Assembly: GCF_003339685.1 (NCBI RefSeq)
Contig: NZ_QPKI01000007.1
Coordinates: 81,829 to 145,828 of the forward strand
DNA from: Halomonas sp. DQ26W
GTDB lineage: Bacteria > Pseudomonadota > Gammaproteobacteria > Pseudomonadales > Halomonadaceae
Length of the DNA stretch: 64,000 nucleotides
Reading direction: 5' to 3'
The position numbers were made by a program, and so were the translations under genes. Below the pieces are notes generated by a model that was not told the DNA's origin, did not search any database, and worked only from the letters and a program-made list of their open reading frames with translations. Shown in pieces: positions 37,020 to 46,143 of the stretch; positions within the stretch are counted from its first letter, which is position 1, and each line of letters starts with the position of its first letter.

Positions 37020-38075
37020 ATGAGCGGTGCAACGACTGCAACCACGGGCAAGCGCGTCGCCTTGACCCTCGGTAGCGGAGGTGCGCGGGGCTACGCCCAT
37101 ATCGGCGTGATCGACGTGCTGGAGGCCCGTGGCTACGAGGTTGTGGCCATTTCCGGCTGCTCCATGGGGGCAGTCATCGGCGGAGTCTATGCGGCGGGAG
37201 AACTCGATGCCTATCGCGAATGGGTCTGTCAGCTCGACTATTTCGATGTGCTAAAGCTGGTGGATGTCACCTGGAGTCCCATGGGTGCCATACGGGCCAG
37301 CAAGGTGATGAGCAAGCTACAGGGCCTGGTGGGGGACATCCAGATAGAGGACCTGCCGATACCCTTTACCACGGTGGCCACCGACCTGGCGCGCCAGCGT
37401 GAGGTGTGGTTCCAGTCGGGCTCGCTGCTGCGTGCCATGCGTGCTTCCATTGCCATTCCGGGCGTGATCACGCCGGTACACATCGGTGCACAGACGCTGG
37501 TAGACGGTGGTTTGCTCAACCCCTTGCCGATCATTCCGACCGTATCGGCCCATGCCGACCTCATGTTGGCGGTGAATGTCACTGCTCATAGCCCGCAGCC
37601 GGTGACCCTGGAAGACCTGCTGCCGGCCGAGGAGGTCGCCGCCGAGGTGGCAGCAGGGAACGACTCGTCAGTGAGCGGTTGGATGGATGTGCGCGGAGCG
37701 ACCCGGCGTTTTCTGGATGGGCTAGGCGGCGGAGTTGACGACACCGATGGTGAGGCTGCCAAGGCTGAGAATCCAGCCAAGGCGCGTCGAGCCTGGAGTC
37801 GTATGGACATGATCCTGGCCTCCTTCGACATTACCCAGGCGGCACTGGCGAAATACAAGGTGGCAGGCTACCCTCCCGATATCCTGATCGAAGTTCCCAA
37901 GACGGTCTGCGGTGCGTTCGAGTTCCACCGGGCCGACGCCCTGATACGGCTGGGATGCCACCTCACCCTGCAGGCGCTGGACCAATACGAAGGGCGCTTC
38001 CACGGCAGCAGCCCCGGGATGATCGTGGAGCCGCCCCAGATGCCGGCAGAACGTGAATCGGGAGGTGGCGCCTGA
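37020..38075 (+). CDS. Patatin-like phospholipase (RssA/NTE type)
   Basis: This 351-residue patatin-fold lipid acyl hydrolase has the oxyanion motif GSGGARGYAHIGV (18-30), the nucleophile motif GCSMG with Ser48, and the catalytic Asp in VDGGLLNPLP (about 162), a complete Ser-Asp dyad. RssA and YchK-like proteins share this layout. The C-terminal part from about 210 contains an acidic variable segment. The last codon and the TGA stop fall inside a copy of the intergenic repeat family seen at 44055-44618. Confidence 0.92.
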   Translation: MSGATTATTGKRVALTLGSGGARGYAHIGVIDVLEARGYEVVAISGCSMGAVIGGVYAAGELDAYREWVCQLDYFDVLKLVDVTWSPMGAIRASKVMSKLQGLVGDIQIEDLPIPFTTVATDLARQREVWFQSGSLLRAMRASIAIPGVITPVHIGAQTLVDGGLLNPLPIIPTVSAHADLMLAVNVTAHSPQPVTLEDLLPAEEVAAEVAAGNDSSVSGWMDVRGATRRFLDGLGGGVDDTDGEAAKAENPAKARRAWSRMDMILASFDITQAALAKYKVAGYPPDILIEVPKTVCGAFEFHRADALIRLGCHLTLQALDQYEGRFHGSSPGMIVEPPQMPAERESGGGA

Positions 38076-38108
38076 GGCGCCAGTCGCGATGGGAACCAGC
38101 GCTCCTAG
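38066..38108 (-). repeat. Solo copy of the REP-like intergenic repeat, spanning two stop codons
   Basis: Read on the minus strand this is TAGGAGCGCTGGTTCCCATC followed by GCGACTGGCGCCTCAGGCGCC. It differs at only a few bases from the core of the array units (for example 44313-44352). The patatin TGA (38073-38075) and the Smr TAG (38105-38107 on the complement) both lie within it. Confidence 0.8.
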
Positions 38109-38680
38109 GCATCCTCGCCGCGGCGGCGTAGCAGGACATAGACCGCTCCGGTGCCGCCATCGGCATCCAGTGCCGAGCAGAAAGCGAGTACCGCCGGCCA
38201 TTCGCGCAGCCAGGCGTTCACGTGGCTCTTGATTACCGGATAGTCGGCGGTACTACCCCATGCCTTGCCATGTACCACCAGCACGCAACGCATGCGGCCA
38301 GCGGCTGAATCGCGCAGGAACTCTTCCAACTCGCCGCGCGCCTCATCCAGCGTCAGACCGTGCAGGTCGAGCCCCGCCTCCCAGGCGATGCGTCCGCGCT
38401 TGAGCTGGGTGCAGGTGCGGCGGGGCAGGTCGGGAAGGGAAAAATCGAGCGGCTCCGATGGACGTACGGGTTCCACGCGGCCATCGCTGGTTCGGCTGGC
38501 CGCATCGCTGTTTCCCGCAGCAACGGCAGCGGCGCGCCGCTCGGCCGCTGACGGGTCCTTGCGGCGTGAATGCCCGGGGTCGGCGCGGTCACTGACGATA
38601 CGTCTCACACCGGCTTCGCGTAGTGCCTGGCGAAAGGCGCTGACTTCATCGTCATCCGGCGGGGGGCGGCGTCGGCTCAT
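38105..38680 (-). CDS. Smr-domain protein (YdaL/SmrA type)
   Basis: This 191-residue protein has a basic, low-complexity N-terminal half and a C-terminal Smr domain (about 100-190), with LDLHGLTLDEARGELEEFL and CVLVVHGKAWGS motifs. Stand-alone Smr proteins can nick nucleic acids; recent work links some to endonucleolytic cleavage of mRNA at stalled or collided ribosomes. The C-terminus ends inside a REP-like repeat. A good promoter is visible upstream on the same strand. It is divergent from prmB. Confidence 0.9.
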   Translation of the reverse strand: MSRRRPPPDDDEVSAFRQALREAGVRRIVSDRADPGHSRRKDPSAAERRAAAVAAGNSDAASRTSDGRVEPVRPSEPLDFSLPDLPRRTCTQLKRGRIAWEAGLDLHGLTLDEARGELEEFLRDSAAGRMRCVLVVHGKAWGSTADYPVIKSHVNAWLREWPAVLAFCSALDADGGTGAVYVLLRRRGEDA

Positions 38681-38711
38681 GCGCTACTCATGCGAAGGGT
38701 TCGAGGCGCAC

Positions 38712-38739
38712 AGTATAGCTGCCTGGGCGCGACTGTGAA
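38712..38739 (-). promoter_or_regulatory. Promoter of the Smr gene
   Basis: On the minus strand TTCACA, 16-nt spacer and TATACT are found, with the -10 about 32 bp before the Smr ATG. Each hexamer has one mismatch to consensus. Confidence 0.55.
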
Positions 38740-38799
38740 CCGTTGCCCGCCGCGGGTACAATCGATGCCCTGCCCGCAACCGATCCCACAGGAACCCAC

Positions 38800-39753
38800 G
38801 TGGCCGAATTTCCCTCCGTTTCCCGTTCGACGCTCAGCCTGGACGATGCGGCCATCAGCGCCGACCTCGTCACGCTGCGCGACTACCTGCGCTGGAGTAC
38901 CAGCGAGTTTCACCTGGCCGGCCTGTTCCACGGGCATGGCACCGATTCACCCTGGGACGAAGCGGTATCCCTGGTGCTGGGTTCGTTACACCTGCCCTGG
39001 AACGTCGACCAGGCGGTACTCGATGCGCGCCTACTGCCCATGGAGCGTCTGCGCATCCTGGCTCTGGTACGCGAGCGTATCGCTACGCGCCGCCCGCTGC
39101 CGTACCTGCTGGGCGAAGCCTTCTTCGCCGGATTCCCCTTCCATGTGGATGAACGAGTCCTGATCCCACGCTCGCCGATTGCCGAGCTGATCGAATCGGG
39201 GTTCGAGGCCTGGTTCCTTGAGGAGCCGCCGGCCCGGGTGCTCGACCTGTGCACAGGGTCGGGCTGCATCGGTATCGCCACGGCGCTCCACCTGCCCACC
39301 TGCGACGTCGACCTGGCAGATATCAGCCCGGAAGCCTTGGCGGTGGCCAAGCAGAATATCCAGCGTCATGACGTGGGGGCTCGGGTGCGAGCCGTGCTGT
39401 CGGACGTGTTCGACGGGCTAGGCGGTCAGCGCTACGACCTGATCGTTTCCAATCCCCCCTACGTGGACGCCCGTGACCTGGCTACCATGCCTAGCGAGTT
39501 TCGCCATGAACCGACCCTGGCGCTGGAAGCGGGGTGTGACGGTCTCGATATTGTCCGGCGTATTCTGCGCGAGGCCCGTGAGCATCTCAGCGAAGACGGC
39601 GTGCTGATTGTCGAAGTGGGCAATTCGGACTGCCACCTGGAGGCCGCCTTCCCCGGGGTGCCTTTCCTGTGGCTCGACTTCGAGCGTGGCGGACAGGGGG
39701 TCTTCGCCCTCTCCGCCGCGGAACTCGACGCCCATGCGGCGTCCTTCGCCTGA
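38800..39753 (+). CDS. prmB: 50S ribosomal protein L3 N5-glutamine methyltransferase PrmB
   Basis: PrmB methylates a conserved glutamine of ribosomal protein L3 using SAM. The 317-residue protein has an N-terminal helical domain, [28 protein letters not shown] (the PrmA/B/C linker), the SAM motif [16 protein letters not shown], and the glutamine-methyltransferase signature NPPYVD. The start is GTG at 38800, with AGGA eight bases before; the frame continues upstream without a ribosome-binding site. aroC follows after 43 bp, an order also found in E. coli (prmB-aroC). Confidence 0.95.
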   Translation: MAEFPSVSRSTLSLDDAAISADLVTLRDYLRWSTSEFHLAGLFHGHGTDSPWDEAVSLVLGSLHLPWNVDQAVLDARLLPMERLRILALVRERIATRRPLPYLLGEAFFAGFPFHVDERVLIPRSPIAELIESGFEAWFLEEPPARVLDLCTGSGCIGIATALHLPTCDVDLADISPEALAVAKQNIQRHDVGARVRAVLSDVFDGLGGQRYDLIVSNPPYVDARDLATMPSEFRHEPTLALEAGCDGLDIVRRILREAREHLSEDGVLIVEVGNSDCHLEAAFPGVPFLWLDFERGGQGVFALSAAELDAHAASFA

Positions 39754-39796
39754 TCGCAGGCATGATCATCGACAGAATCATTCAGGAGGCACGCCC

Positions 39797-40882
39797 ATGT
39801 CCGGCAACACATTCGGCAAGCTGTTCACTGTTACCACCTTCGGCGAGAGCCACGGGCCAGCGCTTGGCGCCATTGTCGATGGTTGCCCGCCGGGTCTGCC
39901 GTTGACCGAGGTCGACCTGCAGCAGGATCTTGACCGTCGGCGCCCCGGCACGTCACGCCACACCACGCAGCGCCGCGAGCCCGACCAGGTGAAGATCCTC
40001 TCCGGCGTATTCGAGGGGATGACCACGGGAACCTCCATCGGATTGCTGATCGAGAATACCGACCAACGCTCCAAGGACTACTCGAATATCAAGGACCAGT
40101 TCCGGCCCGCCCACGCCGACTATAGCTACCATCACAAGTATGGTGTTCGCGACTACCGGGGCGGTGGCCGCTCCAGCGCCCGGGAAACCGCCATGCGGGT
40201 GGCGGCGGGGGGCATTGCCAAGAAGTACCTGGCTACCCATGGCATCGAAGTGCGCGGCTACATGAGTCAGCTTGGCCCCATCGAGATCGCCTTCAAGAGC
40301 TGGGAGGCAGTGCACGACAACCCATTTTTCTGCCCCGATCCGGACAGGGTGGACGAGCTCGAGGCTTACATGGATGAGCTGCGCCGGGCACAGGATTCGG
40401 TGGGTGCCAGGATCACCGTAGTGGCCGATGGCCTGCCGCCGGGACTCGGTGAGCCCGTCTTCGACCGACTCGATGCCGAGCTGGCGCATGGCTTGATGAG
40501 CATCAATGCCGTCAAGGGCGTGGAGATCGGTGACGGCTTCGCTGCCGTGATGCAGCGGGGCAGCGAGCACCGCGATGAAATGACGCCGGATGGCTTTCTT
40601 TCCAATCATGCTGGCGGCGTGCTCGGTGGCATCTCCTCAGGACAGCAACTGGTCGCGCATCTGGCACTCAAGCCGACCTCGAGCATCACCACACCCGGGC
40701 GCTCCATCGATGTGCATGGCCAGCCGGTCGAAGTAGTCACCAAGGGGCGGCATGATCCCTGCGTGGGGATCCGTGCCACGCCGATCGCCGAGGCGATGAT
40801 GGCGCTGACCTTGATGGATCACCTGCTGCGTCACCGGGCGCAAAATGCCGACGTCCAGGTAACCACACCGGTATTGCGCTAA
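39797..40882 (+). CDS. aroC: Chorismate synthase AroC
   Basis: AroC removes phosphate from EPSP to give chorismate, the branch point toward tryptophan (trpE-trpGDC are at 59215-63641) and other aromatics; it needs reduced FMN. The 361-residue protein has [22 protein letters not shown] at the start, [18 protein letters not shown], and the [23 protein letters not shown]-binding region. An AGGAGG site precedes the ATG. It forms a probable operon with prmB. Confidence 0.97.
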   Translation: MSGNTFGKLFTVTTFGESHGPALGAIVDGCPPGLPLTEVDLQQDLDRRRPGTSRHTTQRREPDQVKILSGVFEGMTTGTSIGLLIENTDQRSKDYSNIKDQFRPAHADYSYHHKYGVRDYRGGGRSSARETAMRVAAGGIAKKYLATHGIEVRGYMSQLGPIEIAFKSWEAVHDNPFFCPDPDRVDELEAYMDELRRAQDSVGARITVVADGLPPGLGEPVFDRLDAELAHGLMSINAVKGVEIGDGFAAVMQRGSEHRDEMTPDGFLSNHAGGVLGGISSGQQLVAHLALKPTSSITTPGRSIDVHGQPVEVVTKGRHDPCVGIRATPIAEAMMALTLMDHLLRHRAQNADVQVTTPVLR

Positions 40883-40955
40883 CTCGGGTTCGATCTAGAC
40901 CCGCTGGGCCTGACTGACTGCTACACTCAACAGACCACTTGAGCCGAGTAACGCC

Positions 40956-41360
40956 ATGAAGATCAATGTCGAGTTCGACCTGACCCCTGACGAGTTCCGC
41001 CGCTCTTTGGGCCTGCCCGATGTCGAGGCTTTCCAGCAGGATTTGCTGAACCGGATTCACAAGCAGATGGAGTCCGGGGTCGAGGGCTACGATCCGATGA
41101 GCCTGATGCAGCCTTTCCTCCAGCAGCAGGGGCTCTCTCAGGGCATGACCCAGGGTTTATCCCAAGGGCTCGCCAGCTTTGGTACTTACCAGCAGATGAT
41201 GCTCGACATGTTGCGCAAGGCTGGCAGCGGAAAAGCGTCCAGCTCCGAGGACAGTCCCGATGCTAAAGGCGAGCAAGATCAGGAGCCGGCCGAGGCAAAG
41301 AAGAGCAGTAAGCGGGCAGGCACGGCAAGTGCCCGCTCCCGGTCGCGACACAGTGAGTGA
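40956..41360 (+). CDS. Conserved small protein near the PHA genes (DUF6489-like)
   Basis: This 134-residue protein starts MKINVEFDLTPDEFRRSLGLPDVEAFQQD, with a Gln/Gly-rich central segment (LSQGMTQGLSQGLASFG) and a Lys/Ser-rich charged tail that resembles the basic tails of PHA-granule and DNA-binding proteins. I believe it belongs to DUF6489, which is from memory and uncertain. It precedes a phasin and phaC in the same direction, so a role on PHA granules is plausible. No catalytic motif is seen. Confidence 0.7.
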   Translation: MKINVEFDLTPDEFRRSLGLPDVEAFQQDLLNRIHKQMESGVEGYDPMSLMQPFLQQQGLSQGMTQGLSQGLASFGTYQQMMLDMLRKAGSGKASSSEDSPDAKGEQDQEPAEAKKSSKRAGTASARSRSRHSE

Positions 41361-41563
41361 CCCGGCCATGAGAATGATTGCTGGGTGAGCCACCGTTGAG
41401 CGTTCCACCTTTGATTGAGCAACATTCAGTTGCAACAGAGGGCCTCGCAGACTACGCTTTGTGCAGTGCAGCATTCATGCCGTGCAGCTTGACGATGGGT
41501 GATCGGTGCTGCGCCTCGCATGACTTTAGGCCCACAGCTTCAGGTCCACAGGAGGTTACCGCC

Positions 41564-42001
41564 ATGCAGGACAAGATGATCGACAACTTCAATCAGCAGA
41601 CGCGCAGCTTCTTTGAGCCCATGCGCAAACTCAACTCGCTGATGCTCGGCAACATGGAAAAGATGACCGAGTACCAGCTGGAAGCCATGAAACGCTACAG
41701 TCAGCTGGGTACCGAGCGTATGCGCAGTGCCTCGGAAGTCAGCGACGCCGAGGATCTCCAGCAGTTCGGCGCTCAGCAGGCCGAAATGATGAACGAGCTA
41801 TCCAAACAGATGATGGAGGATGCCCAGGCCTTGAACGAGATGAGCCAGGAGTTTCGTTCGGAGCTTGAGAAACTGCTCGGTGAGGCCGGCCAGCAGCTGG
41901 CCGGCCAGGCGCACGAGAGCGGGGCGAGCGCCAAGCCGGCCAGTTCGGGCAAGTCCGACGCTCCAGCCAAGGCAACCAGTCAGTCTTCGCGCAAGAGCTG
42001 A
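41564..42001 (+). CDS. phaP: Phasin family protein
   Basis: Phasins coat polyhydroxyalkanoate granules and control their size and number. The 145-residue protein has a helical core (FNQQTRSFFEPMRKLNSLMLGNMEKM, then a long amphipathic Met/Glu-rich segment) and an Ala/Ser/Lys-rich tail, as in Halomonas phasins. An AGGAGG site lies just before the ATG at 41564. It is 122 bp upstream of phaC, and the pair is presumably co-regulated. Confidence 0.9.
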   Translation: MQDKMIDNFNQQTRSFFEPMRKLNSLMLGNMEKMTEYQLEAMKRYSQLGTERMRSASEVSDAEDLQQFGAQQAEMMNELSKQMMEDAQALNEMSQEFRSELEKLLGEAGQQLAGQAHESGASAKPASSGKSDAPAKATSQSSRKS

Positions 42002-42123
42002 AAAAGTCCAGTCGTTGCCCGGGGCTCCCGGGCAACGCTGCCGCCTCCACAGCGCCCTTCGGCAGGGTCTTGTGGAGGCGGTTCGTTAAAGTCACGCCGT
42101 TAGTCGATGATCAGGAGTGGGCA

Positions 42124-43959
42124 ATGCTGTCAGGTTCGGAAGGTCCATCACAAGTCGAGTTGGAAGAGTGGAATTCACAGCTCCAGGAAATGGGGCAGCA
42201 GTATCAGGCGTTGATGCAGGATCTCCTCGCAAAAATGGCGCCCGATGAGGCTGCCGACACCATCCATAACGACATGCGGGATGCCTTCCAGGCTGGCGCC
42301 GAGTCCCTGATGCGTAATCCTCAGTTGGTGTGGCAGACGCAGGCCCGCCTGCTGCAGGACCAATGGCAGCTGTGGCAGAATGCCTTGCAGGCCGCCAGCG
42401 GCGAGCCGGTCGACCCACTGGTGGCACCCCGGCGTGGCGATCGACGCTTCAATGACGAGGCCTGGACCAGTGACCCTTACTACCAGGGGATCATGCAGCA
42501 GTATCTGCTGTTCTCGCGCCTGGTCGAGGAGTTGATCGAACGCCTGGAAGGGCTGCCCGAGCAGCAACAGCGCAATCTGGCCTTCTATGCCCGCCAATTG
42601 GTCAACGCCATGGCGCCGACCAACTTTATCTCCACCAACCCAGAAGTGATGCGGCGTACTATGGAGACCAACGGCCAGAACCTGGTCGATGGCTTGACCC
42701 GGCTGCGCCAGGACCTGTCCAATTCCGCCGATGGGCTGAATGTGAGCATGACCGATCGCAGCGCCTTCGGGGTGGGTGAGAACATCGCCGTGACGCCGGG
42801 CCATGTGGTGTACGAGAACGAATTGATCCAGTTACTCCAGTACACGCCCACGACTGAGACAGTGTTCAAGACGCCGTTGCTGGTCGTGCCGCCCTGGATC
42901 AACAAATACTATATTCTCGACTTGCGCCAGGACAATTCCATGGTCAAGTGGCTGGTCGATCAGGGCCACACCGTGTTTCTGATTTCCTGGCGCAATCCGG
43001 GGCCGGATCAGCGTGACCTGACCTGGGCCGACTACATGCAGTTGGGGCCAATCTCTGCCATGGAAGCCATCGAGCAGGCCTGTGGCGAGAAGTCGGTCAA
43101 TCTTCTCAGCTATTGTGTCGGCGGAACCCTGACGGCTTCCACAGTGGCCTATCTCACCAGCACCCGCCGTGGCCGCAAGGTCAGGTCCGTGACCTACATG
43201 GCCACCCTGCAGGATTTCCGGGACCCGGGCGAGATCGGTGTGCTTTTGAGCGAGCCTGTCCTGGCTGGCATCGAGGCTAGACTCGAGAAAGATGGCTACC
43301 TTGACGGCCGTTCCATGGCCTACACCTTCAATCTGCTGCGCGAGAACGATCTTTTCTGGTCATTCTTCGTCAGCAACTACTTGAAGGGCGAGAACCCGGC
43401 GCCGTTCGACCTGCTCTACTGGAACACCGACGGCACCAACCTGCCGGCAGCCACGCACGGCTGGTATTTACGCCACATGTATCTTGAGAACCGGCTGGTA
43501 CAGCCGGGCGGTATCGAGCTGGACGGGGTCAAGATCGACTTGCGCAAGATTTCCACGCCGAGCTACTTCATCTCCACTCGCGACGACCATATCGCCAAGT
43601 GGAACAGCACCTACTATGGCGCCCTGCTGCCCAAGGGGCCAACGACTTTCGTCCTCGGTGGCTCCGGTCATATCGCCGGTATCGTCAACCCGCCGTACAA
43701 GAACAAGTACGGCTACTGGACCAACAGCGAACTGCCCGATAGCCATGATGAGTGGCTGGCCGGCGCTGAGGCCCAAGAGGGCTCTTGGTGGCCGCACTGG
43801 CAGCAGTGGATGACCGAAGGCGGCTACGCCGACACTGAGAAGATGGTGCCGTCGCGCCAGCCGGGCGAGGGCGAGCTGCCGCTGCTCGAGGAAGCGCCGG
43901 GGCGCTACGTGCGTACTACCATCCCCGAGGTGCTTGGAGAAGTGCCGCCGAAGGAATAA
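42124..43959 (+). CDS. phaC: Class I poly(3-hydroxyalkanoate) synthase PhaC
   Basis: PhaC polymerises 3-hydroxyacyl-CoA into storage polyester at the granule surface. The 611-residue protein has the alpha/beta-hydrolase-like core with VPPWINKYYILDL, the lipase-like box SYCVGG with catalytic Cys at about 331, and the downstream Asp and His (GSGHIAGIVNPP). Single-subunit length and sequence fit class I synthases of Halomonas. The ATG at 42124 has AGGAG upstream; the frame is open further 5' without support. A strong terminator follows. The phaA and phaB genes are not in this window. Confidence 0.95.
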   Translation: MLSGSEGPSQVELEEWNSQLQEMGQQYQALMQDLLAKMAPDEAADTIHNDMRDAFQAGAESLMRNPQLVWQTQARLLQDQWQLWQNALQAASGEPVDPLVAPRRGDRRFNDEAWTSDPYYQGIMQQYLLFSRLVEELIERLEGLPEQQQRNLAFYARQLVNAMAPTNFISTNPEVMRRTMETNGQNLVDGLTRLRQDLSNSADGLNVSMTDRSAFGVGENIAVTPGHVVYENELIQLLQYTPTTETVFKTPLLVVPPWINKYYILDLRQDNSMVKWLVDQGHTVFLISWRNPGPDQRDLTWADYMQLGPISAMEAIEQACGEKSVNLLSYCVGGTLTASTVAYLTSTRRGRKVRSVTYMATLQDFRDPGEIGVLLSEPVLAGIEARLEKDGYLDGRSMAYTFNLLRENDLFWSFFVSNYLKGENPAPFDLLYWNTDGTNLPAATHGWYLRHMYLENRLVQPGGIELDGVKIDLRKISTPSYFISTRDDHIAKWNSTYYGALLPKGPTTFVLGGSGHIAGIVNPPYKNKYGYWTNSELPDSHDEWLAGAEAQEGSWWPHWQQWMTEGGYADTEKMVPSRQPGEGELPLLEEAPGRYVRTTIPEVLGEVPPKE

Positions 43960-43987
43960 ACGGCCGACATCGACGAAAGGAAATCAG

Positions 43988-44020
43988 CGGGGCCCGCCTG
44001 GAGCGGGTCCCGTTTTTTTT
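43988..44020 (+). terminator. Intrinsic terminator after phaC
   Basis: CGGGGCCCGC and GCGGGTCCCG arms around CTGGA (one mismatch) are followed by eight T residues. Confidence 0.9.
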
Positions 44021-44054
44021 GGCGATGCAAGGTCCGTGGTTATAGCAAGCGCAG

Positions 44055-44618
44055 GGCAACACCGCCGGGAGTCCTTCGGCCTCCAGTCGCGATCTAAAGA
44101 TGCTCCAACAGCGGTGTGGCAACGTTGGCGGAGAGGATCGCTGTTGGAGCGCTCGGTTCGGCGCTCCGAGTTTCCATCGCGACTGGCGCCGATAGGCGCC
44201 CGGCGGAGGCTGCAAGGGCAGTGGCTATCGCCAGCGTTGGCAACGCCGCGGTCGCGAGCTAAAGCTACCTCCGACAGGGTGGTGATTGCCTGCCATGGCA
44301 GGAAAAATCAGCTGTTGGAGCGCTGGTTTCCATCGCGACTGGCGCCGACAGGCGCCGCGGCGGAGGCTGCAAGGTGAGTGGTTATCGCCAGCGTTGGCAG
44401 CACCGCGGTCGCGAGCTAAAGCTACCTCCGACAGGGTGGTGATTGCCTGCCATGGCAGGAAAAATCAGCTGTTGGAGCGCTGGTTTCCATCGCGACTGGC
44501 GCCGACAGGCGCCTCGGCGGAGGCTGCAAGGTGAGTGGTTATCGCCAGCGTTGGCAACACCGCGGTCGCGAGCTAAAGCTACCTCCGACAGGGTGGTGAT
44601 TGCCTGCCATGGCAGGAA
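44055..44618. repeat. Tandem array of REP-like intergenic repeats
   Basis: A gene-free 600-bp gap holds three head-to-tail units. Two (44311-44468 and 44469-44618) repeat with a 158-bp period and differ at only two positions; the first (44140-44310) is 171 bp and carries a short insertion. Each contains GCTGTTGGAGCGCT, then TTTCCATCGCGACTGGCGCC and a GGCGCC-NNNN-GGCGCC palindrome, and ends in CCTGCCATGGCAGG, another palindrome. A left-hand inverted partner (CCAGTCGCGA, GCTCCAACAGC at 44081-44112) pairs with the first unit to form a large stem-loop. Related copies lie at 38066-38108 and 63772-64000. Confidence 0.9.
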
Positions 44619-44633
44619 TTGACGTCACTAGCC

Positions 44634-46118
44634 TCAGGCTTTGGCAGTCACATAGGCACGACGTTTCAGCCAAAGCCCCGGCAATACCATCAGCGCGGCG
44701 AGCAGCCAAACCGGCCAGCTGCCGGTGCGGGTGAACGGCGTTAGGCCCTGCATCGGCGTGGCTTCCCCGGTGAGGTAGGTGGTTTCGAACTGTGGGGCGC
44801 GGGCGGTGATACGGCCCTGCGGGTCGATGATCACGGTGACACCATTGCTGGTGGCCCTAATCACATAGCGGCCGTTCTCGAGTGCGCGTAGGCGCGCCAT
44901 CTGCAGGTGCTGCAGCGGACCGATCGACTCGCCGAACCAGGTATCATTGGATACCGTAAGCAGCAGTTCGGAGTCACGGGCACGATTGGCCACCAGGTCA
45001 GCGTAGATGATCTCGTAGCAGATGGCATTGCCGATGACGGTTCCCGCGGCATGAATCGGGGGCTGGCTATCGGGGCCAGGAGTCATGGCCGGCATCGGCA
45101 GGTCGAAGAAGGCGATGGTCCCGCGCAGCCAGCGTTCCAGTGGCAGGTACTCGCCGAAGGGCACCAGTTGCGCCTTGCGATACTCGCCTTCTGTGTTGCC
45201 GACCCCGATCACGCTGTTGTAGTAGAGTCCGCTTCCTTCACGTTGCAGAATGCCGGTTAGCAGGGCGCTGCCTGGCGGCATGGTGGATTGCGCCCGCTCC
45301 AGAATCGGCGTTGCTTCATCCTCGAACATCGGTAGCGCAGCTTCGGGCCAGATGATCAGGTCGATATCATCGTCCTGCTCCCGGGTCATCTCCAGGTAGG
45401 TATTGGCCGCTATCCGGCGCCCTTCCGGCGTCCACTTGATCAACTGCGGCAGATTGCCCTGAAGCAGGGCGACACGCAGGGGCTCGCCGGCGGGTGAGGT
45501 CCACTGGGTCGGCAGGACCAGCGGGGCCAGCCATATCGCAGCCACTGGTACCACGGCCCACCAGCGGCGCCGCAGGAATTCGACCCCGAGCGTGCCGGTG
45601 AGCACGGTCAGCAGCGAGAGCAGATAGACACCGCCGATTGGCGCCCAGGGTGCCAGGGGAGAGTCCACATGGGCGCTGCCCAGTAGCAACCAGGGAAAGC
45701 CGGTGAAAAGCCAGGTGCGCAGCCATTCCCCGAGCACCCAGGCGCCAGCAAAGGTGAGGACGGCGAAGCGGGGGCCGGTCAGGCGGCGATAGAGCCAGAG
45801 GGTCGCGGCGAAGAACAGCGCCATGGAGCAGACGAACAGGGTGGTCAGGAATACCGCCAGCGGGACCCCGGTGTATCCGTAGTCGTGAATCGACACATAG
45901 ACCCACGATGCACCTGAGCCGAACAGCCCTACCCCATAGCACCAGCCCTTGAGCGCGGCCTGCAGTGGCGACAGATGATGAATGCCCAAAACCATTAGCC
46001 CTGCGGCGATCGGGCCTAGCCACCAGAGTTCGAAAGGGGACGCGGTCAGCGTGGTCAGTACACCGGCGGCCAGCGCCAGGAGACAGGCAGCAGTCGGGGG
46101 GAGGCGGAGTTCAGTCAT
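44634..46118 (-). CDS. lnt: Apolipoprotein N-acyltransferase Lnt
   Basis: Lnt adds the third acyl chain to the N-terminal cysteine of lipoproteins in the inner membrane. The 494-residue protein has six or so N-terminal membrane helices and a periplasmic nitrilase-like domain. Its catalytic elements are visible: WPEAALPMFE (Glu), the Lys region near LVPFGEYLPLERWL, and GNAICYEIIYADLV (Cys). SNDTWFGESIGPLQHLQMARLRALE follows as in E. coli. The ATG at 46118 gives the usual length. It is the last gene of the phoH-ybeY-corC-lnt group. Confidence 0.96.
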   Translation of the reverse strand: MTELRLPPTAACLLALAAGVLTTLTASPFELWWLGPIAAGLMVLGIHHLSPLQAALKGWCYGVGLFGSGASWVYVSIHDYGYTGVPLAVFLTTLFVCSMALFFAATLWLYRRLTGPRFAVLTFAGAWVLGEWLRTWLFTGFPWLLLGSAHVDSPLAPWAPIGGVYLLSLLTVLTGTLGVEFLRRRWWAVVPVAAIWLAPLVLPTQWTSPAGEPLRVALLQGNLPQLIKWTPEGRRIAANTYLEMTREQDDDIDLIIWPEAALPMFEDEATPILERAQSTMPPGSALLTGILQREGSGLYYNSVIGVGNTEGEYRKAQLVPFGEYLPLERWLRGTIAFFDLPMPAMTPGPDSQPPIHAAGTVIGNAICYEIIYADLVANRARDSELLLTVSNDTWFGESIGPLQHLQMARLRALENGRYVIRATSNGVTVIIDPQGRITARAPQFETTYLTGEATPMQGLTPFTRTGSWPVWLLAALMVLPGLWLKRRAYVTAKA

Positions 46119-46143
46119 GGGTAATCGTGGATTCCTGACGTGT

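Noticed and set aside
44286..44534. 82-codon reading frame inside the repeat array, with CWSAGFHRDWRR repeated
   Set aside because: It is the translation of two repeat units (158 bp is not a multiple of three but the frame stays open by chance), has no ribosome-binding site, and similar short frames occur in every repeat copy.
44021..44633. Possible CRISPR array
   Set aside because: The repeated units are about 158 bp, contiguous and without unique spacers; there are no cas genes. This is a palindromic intergenic repeat array.
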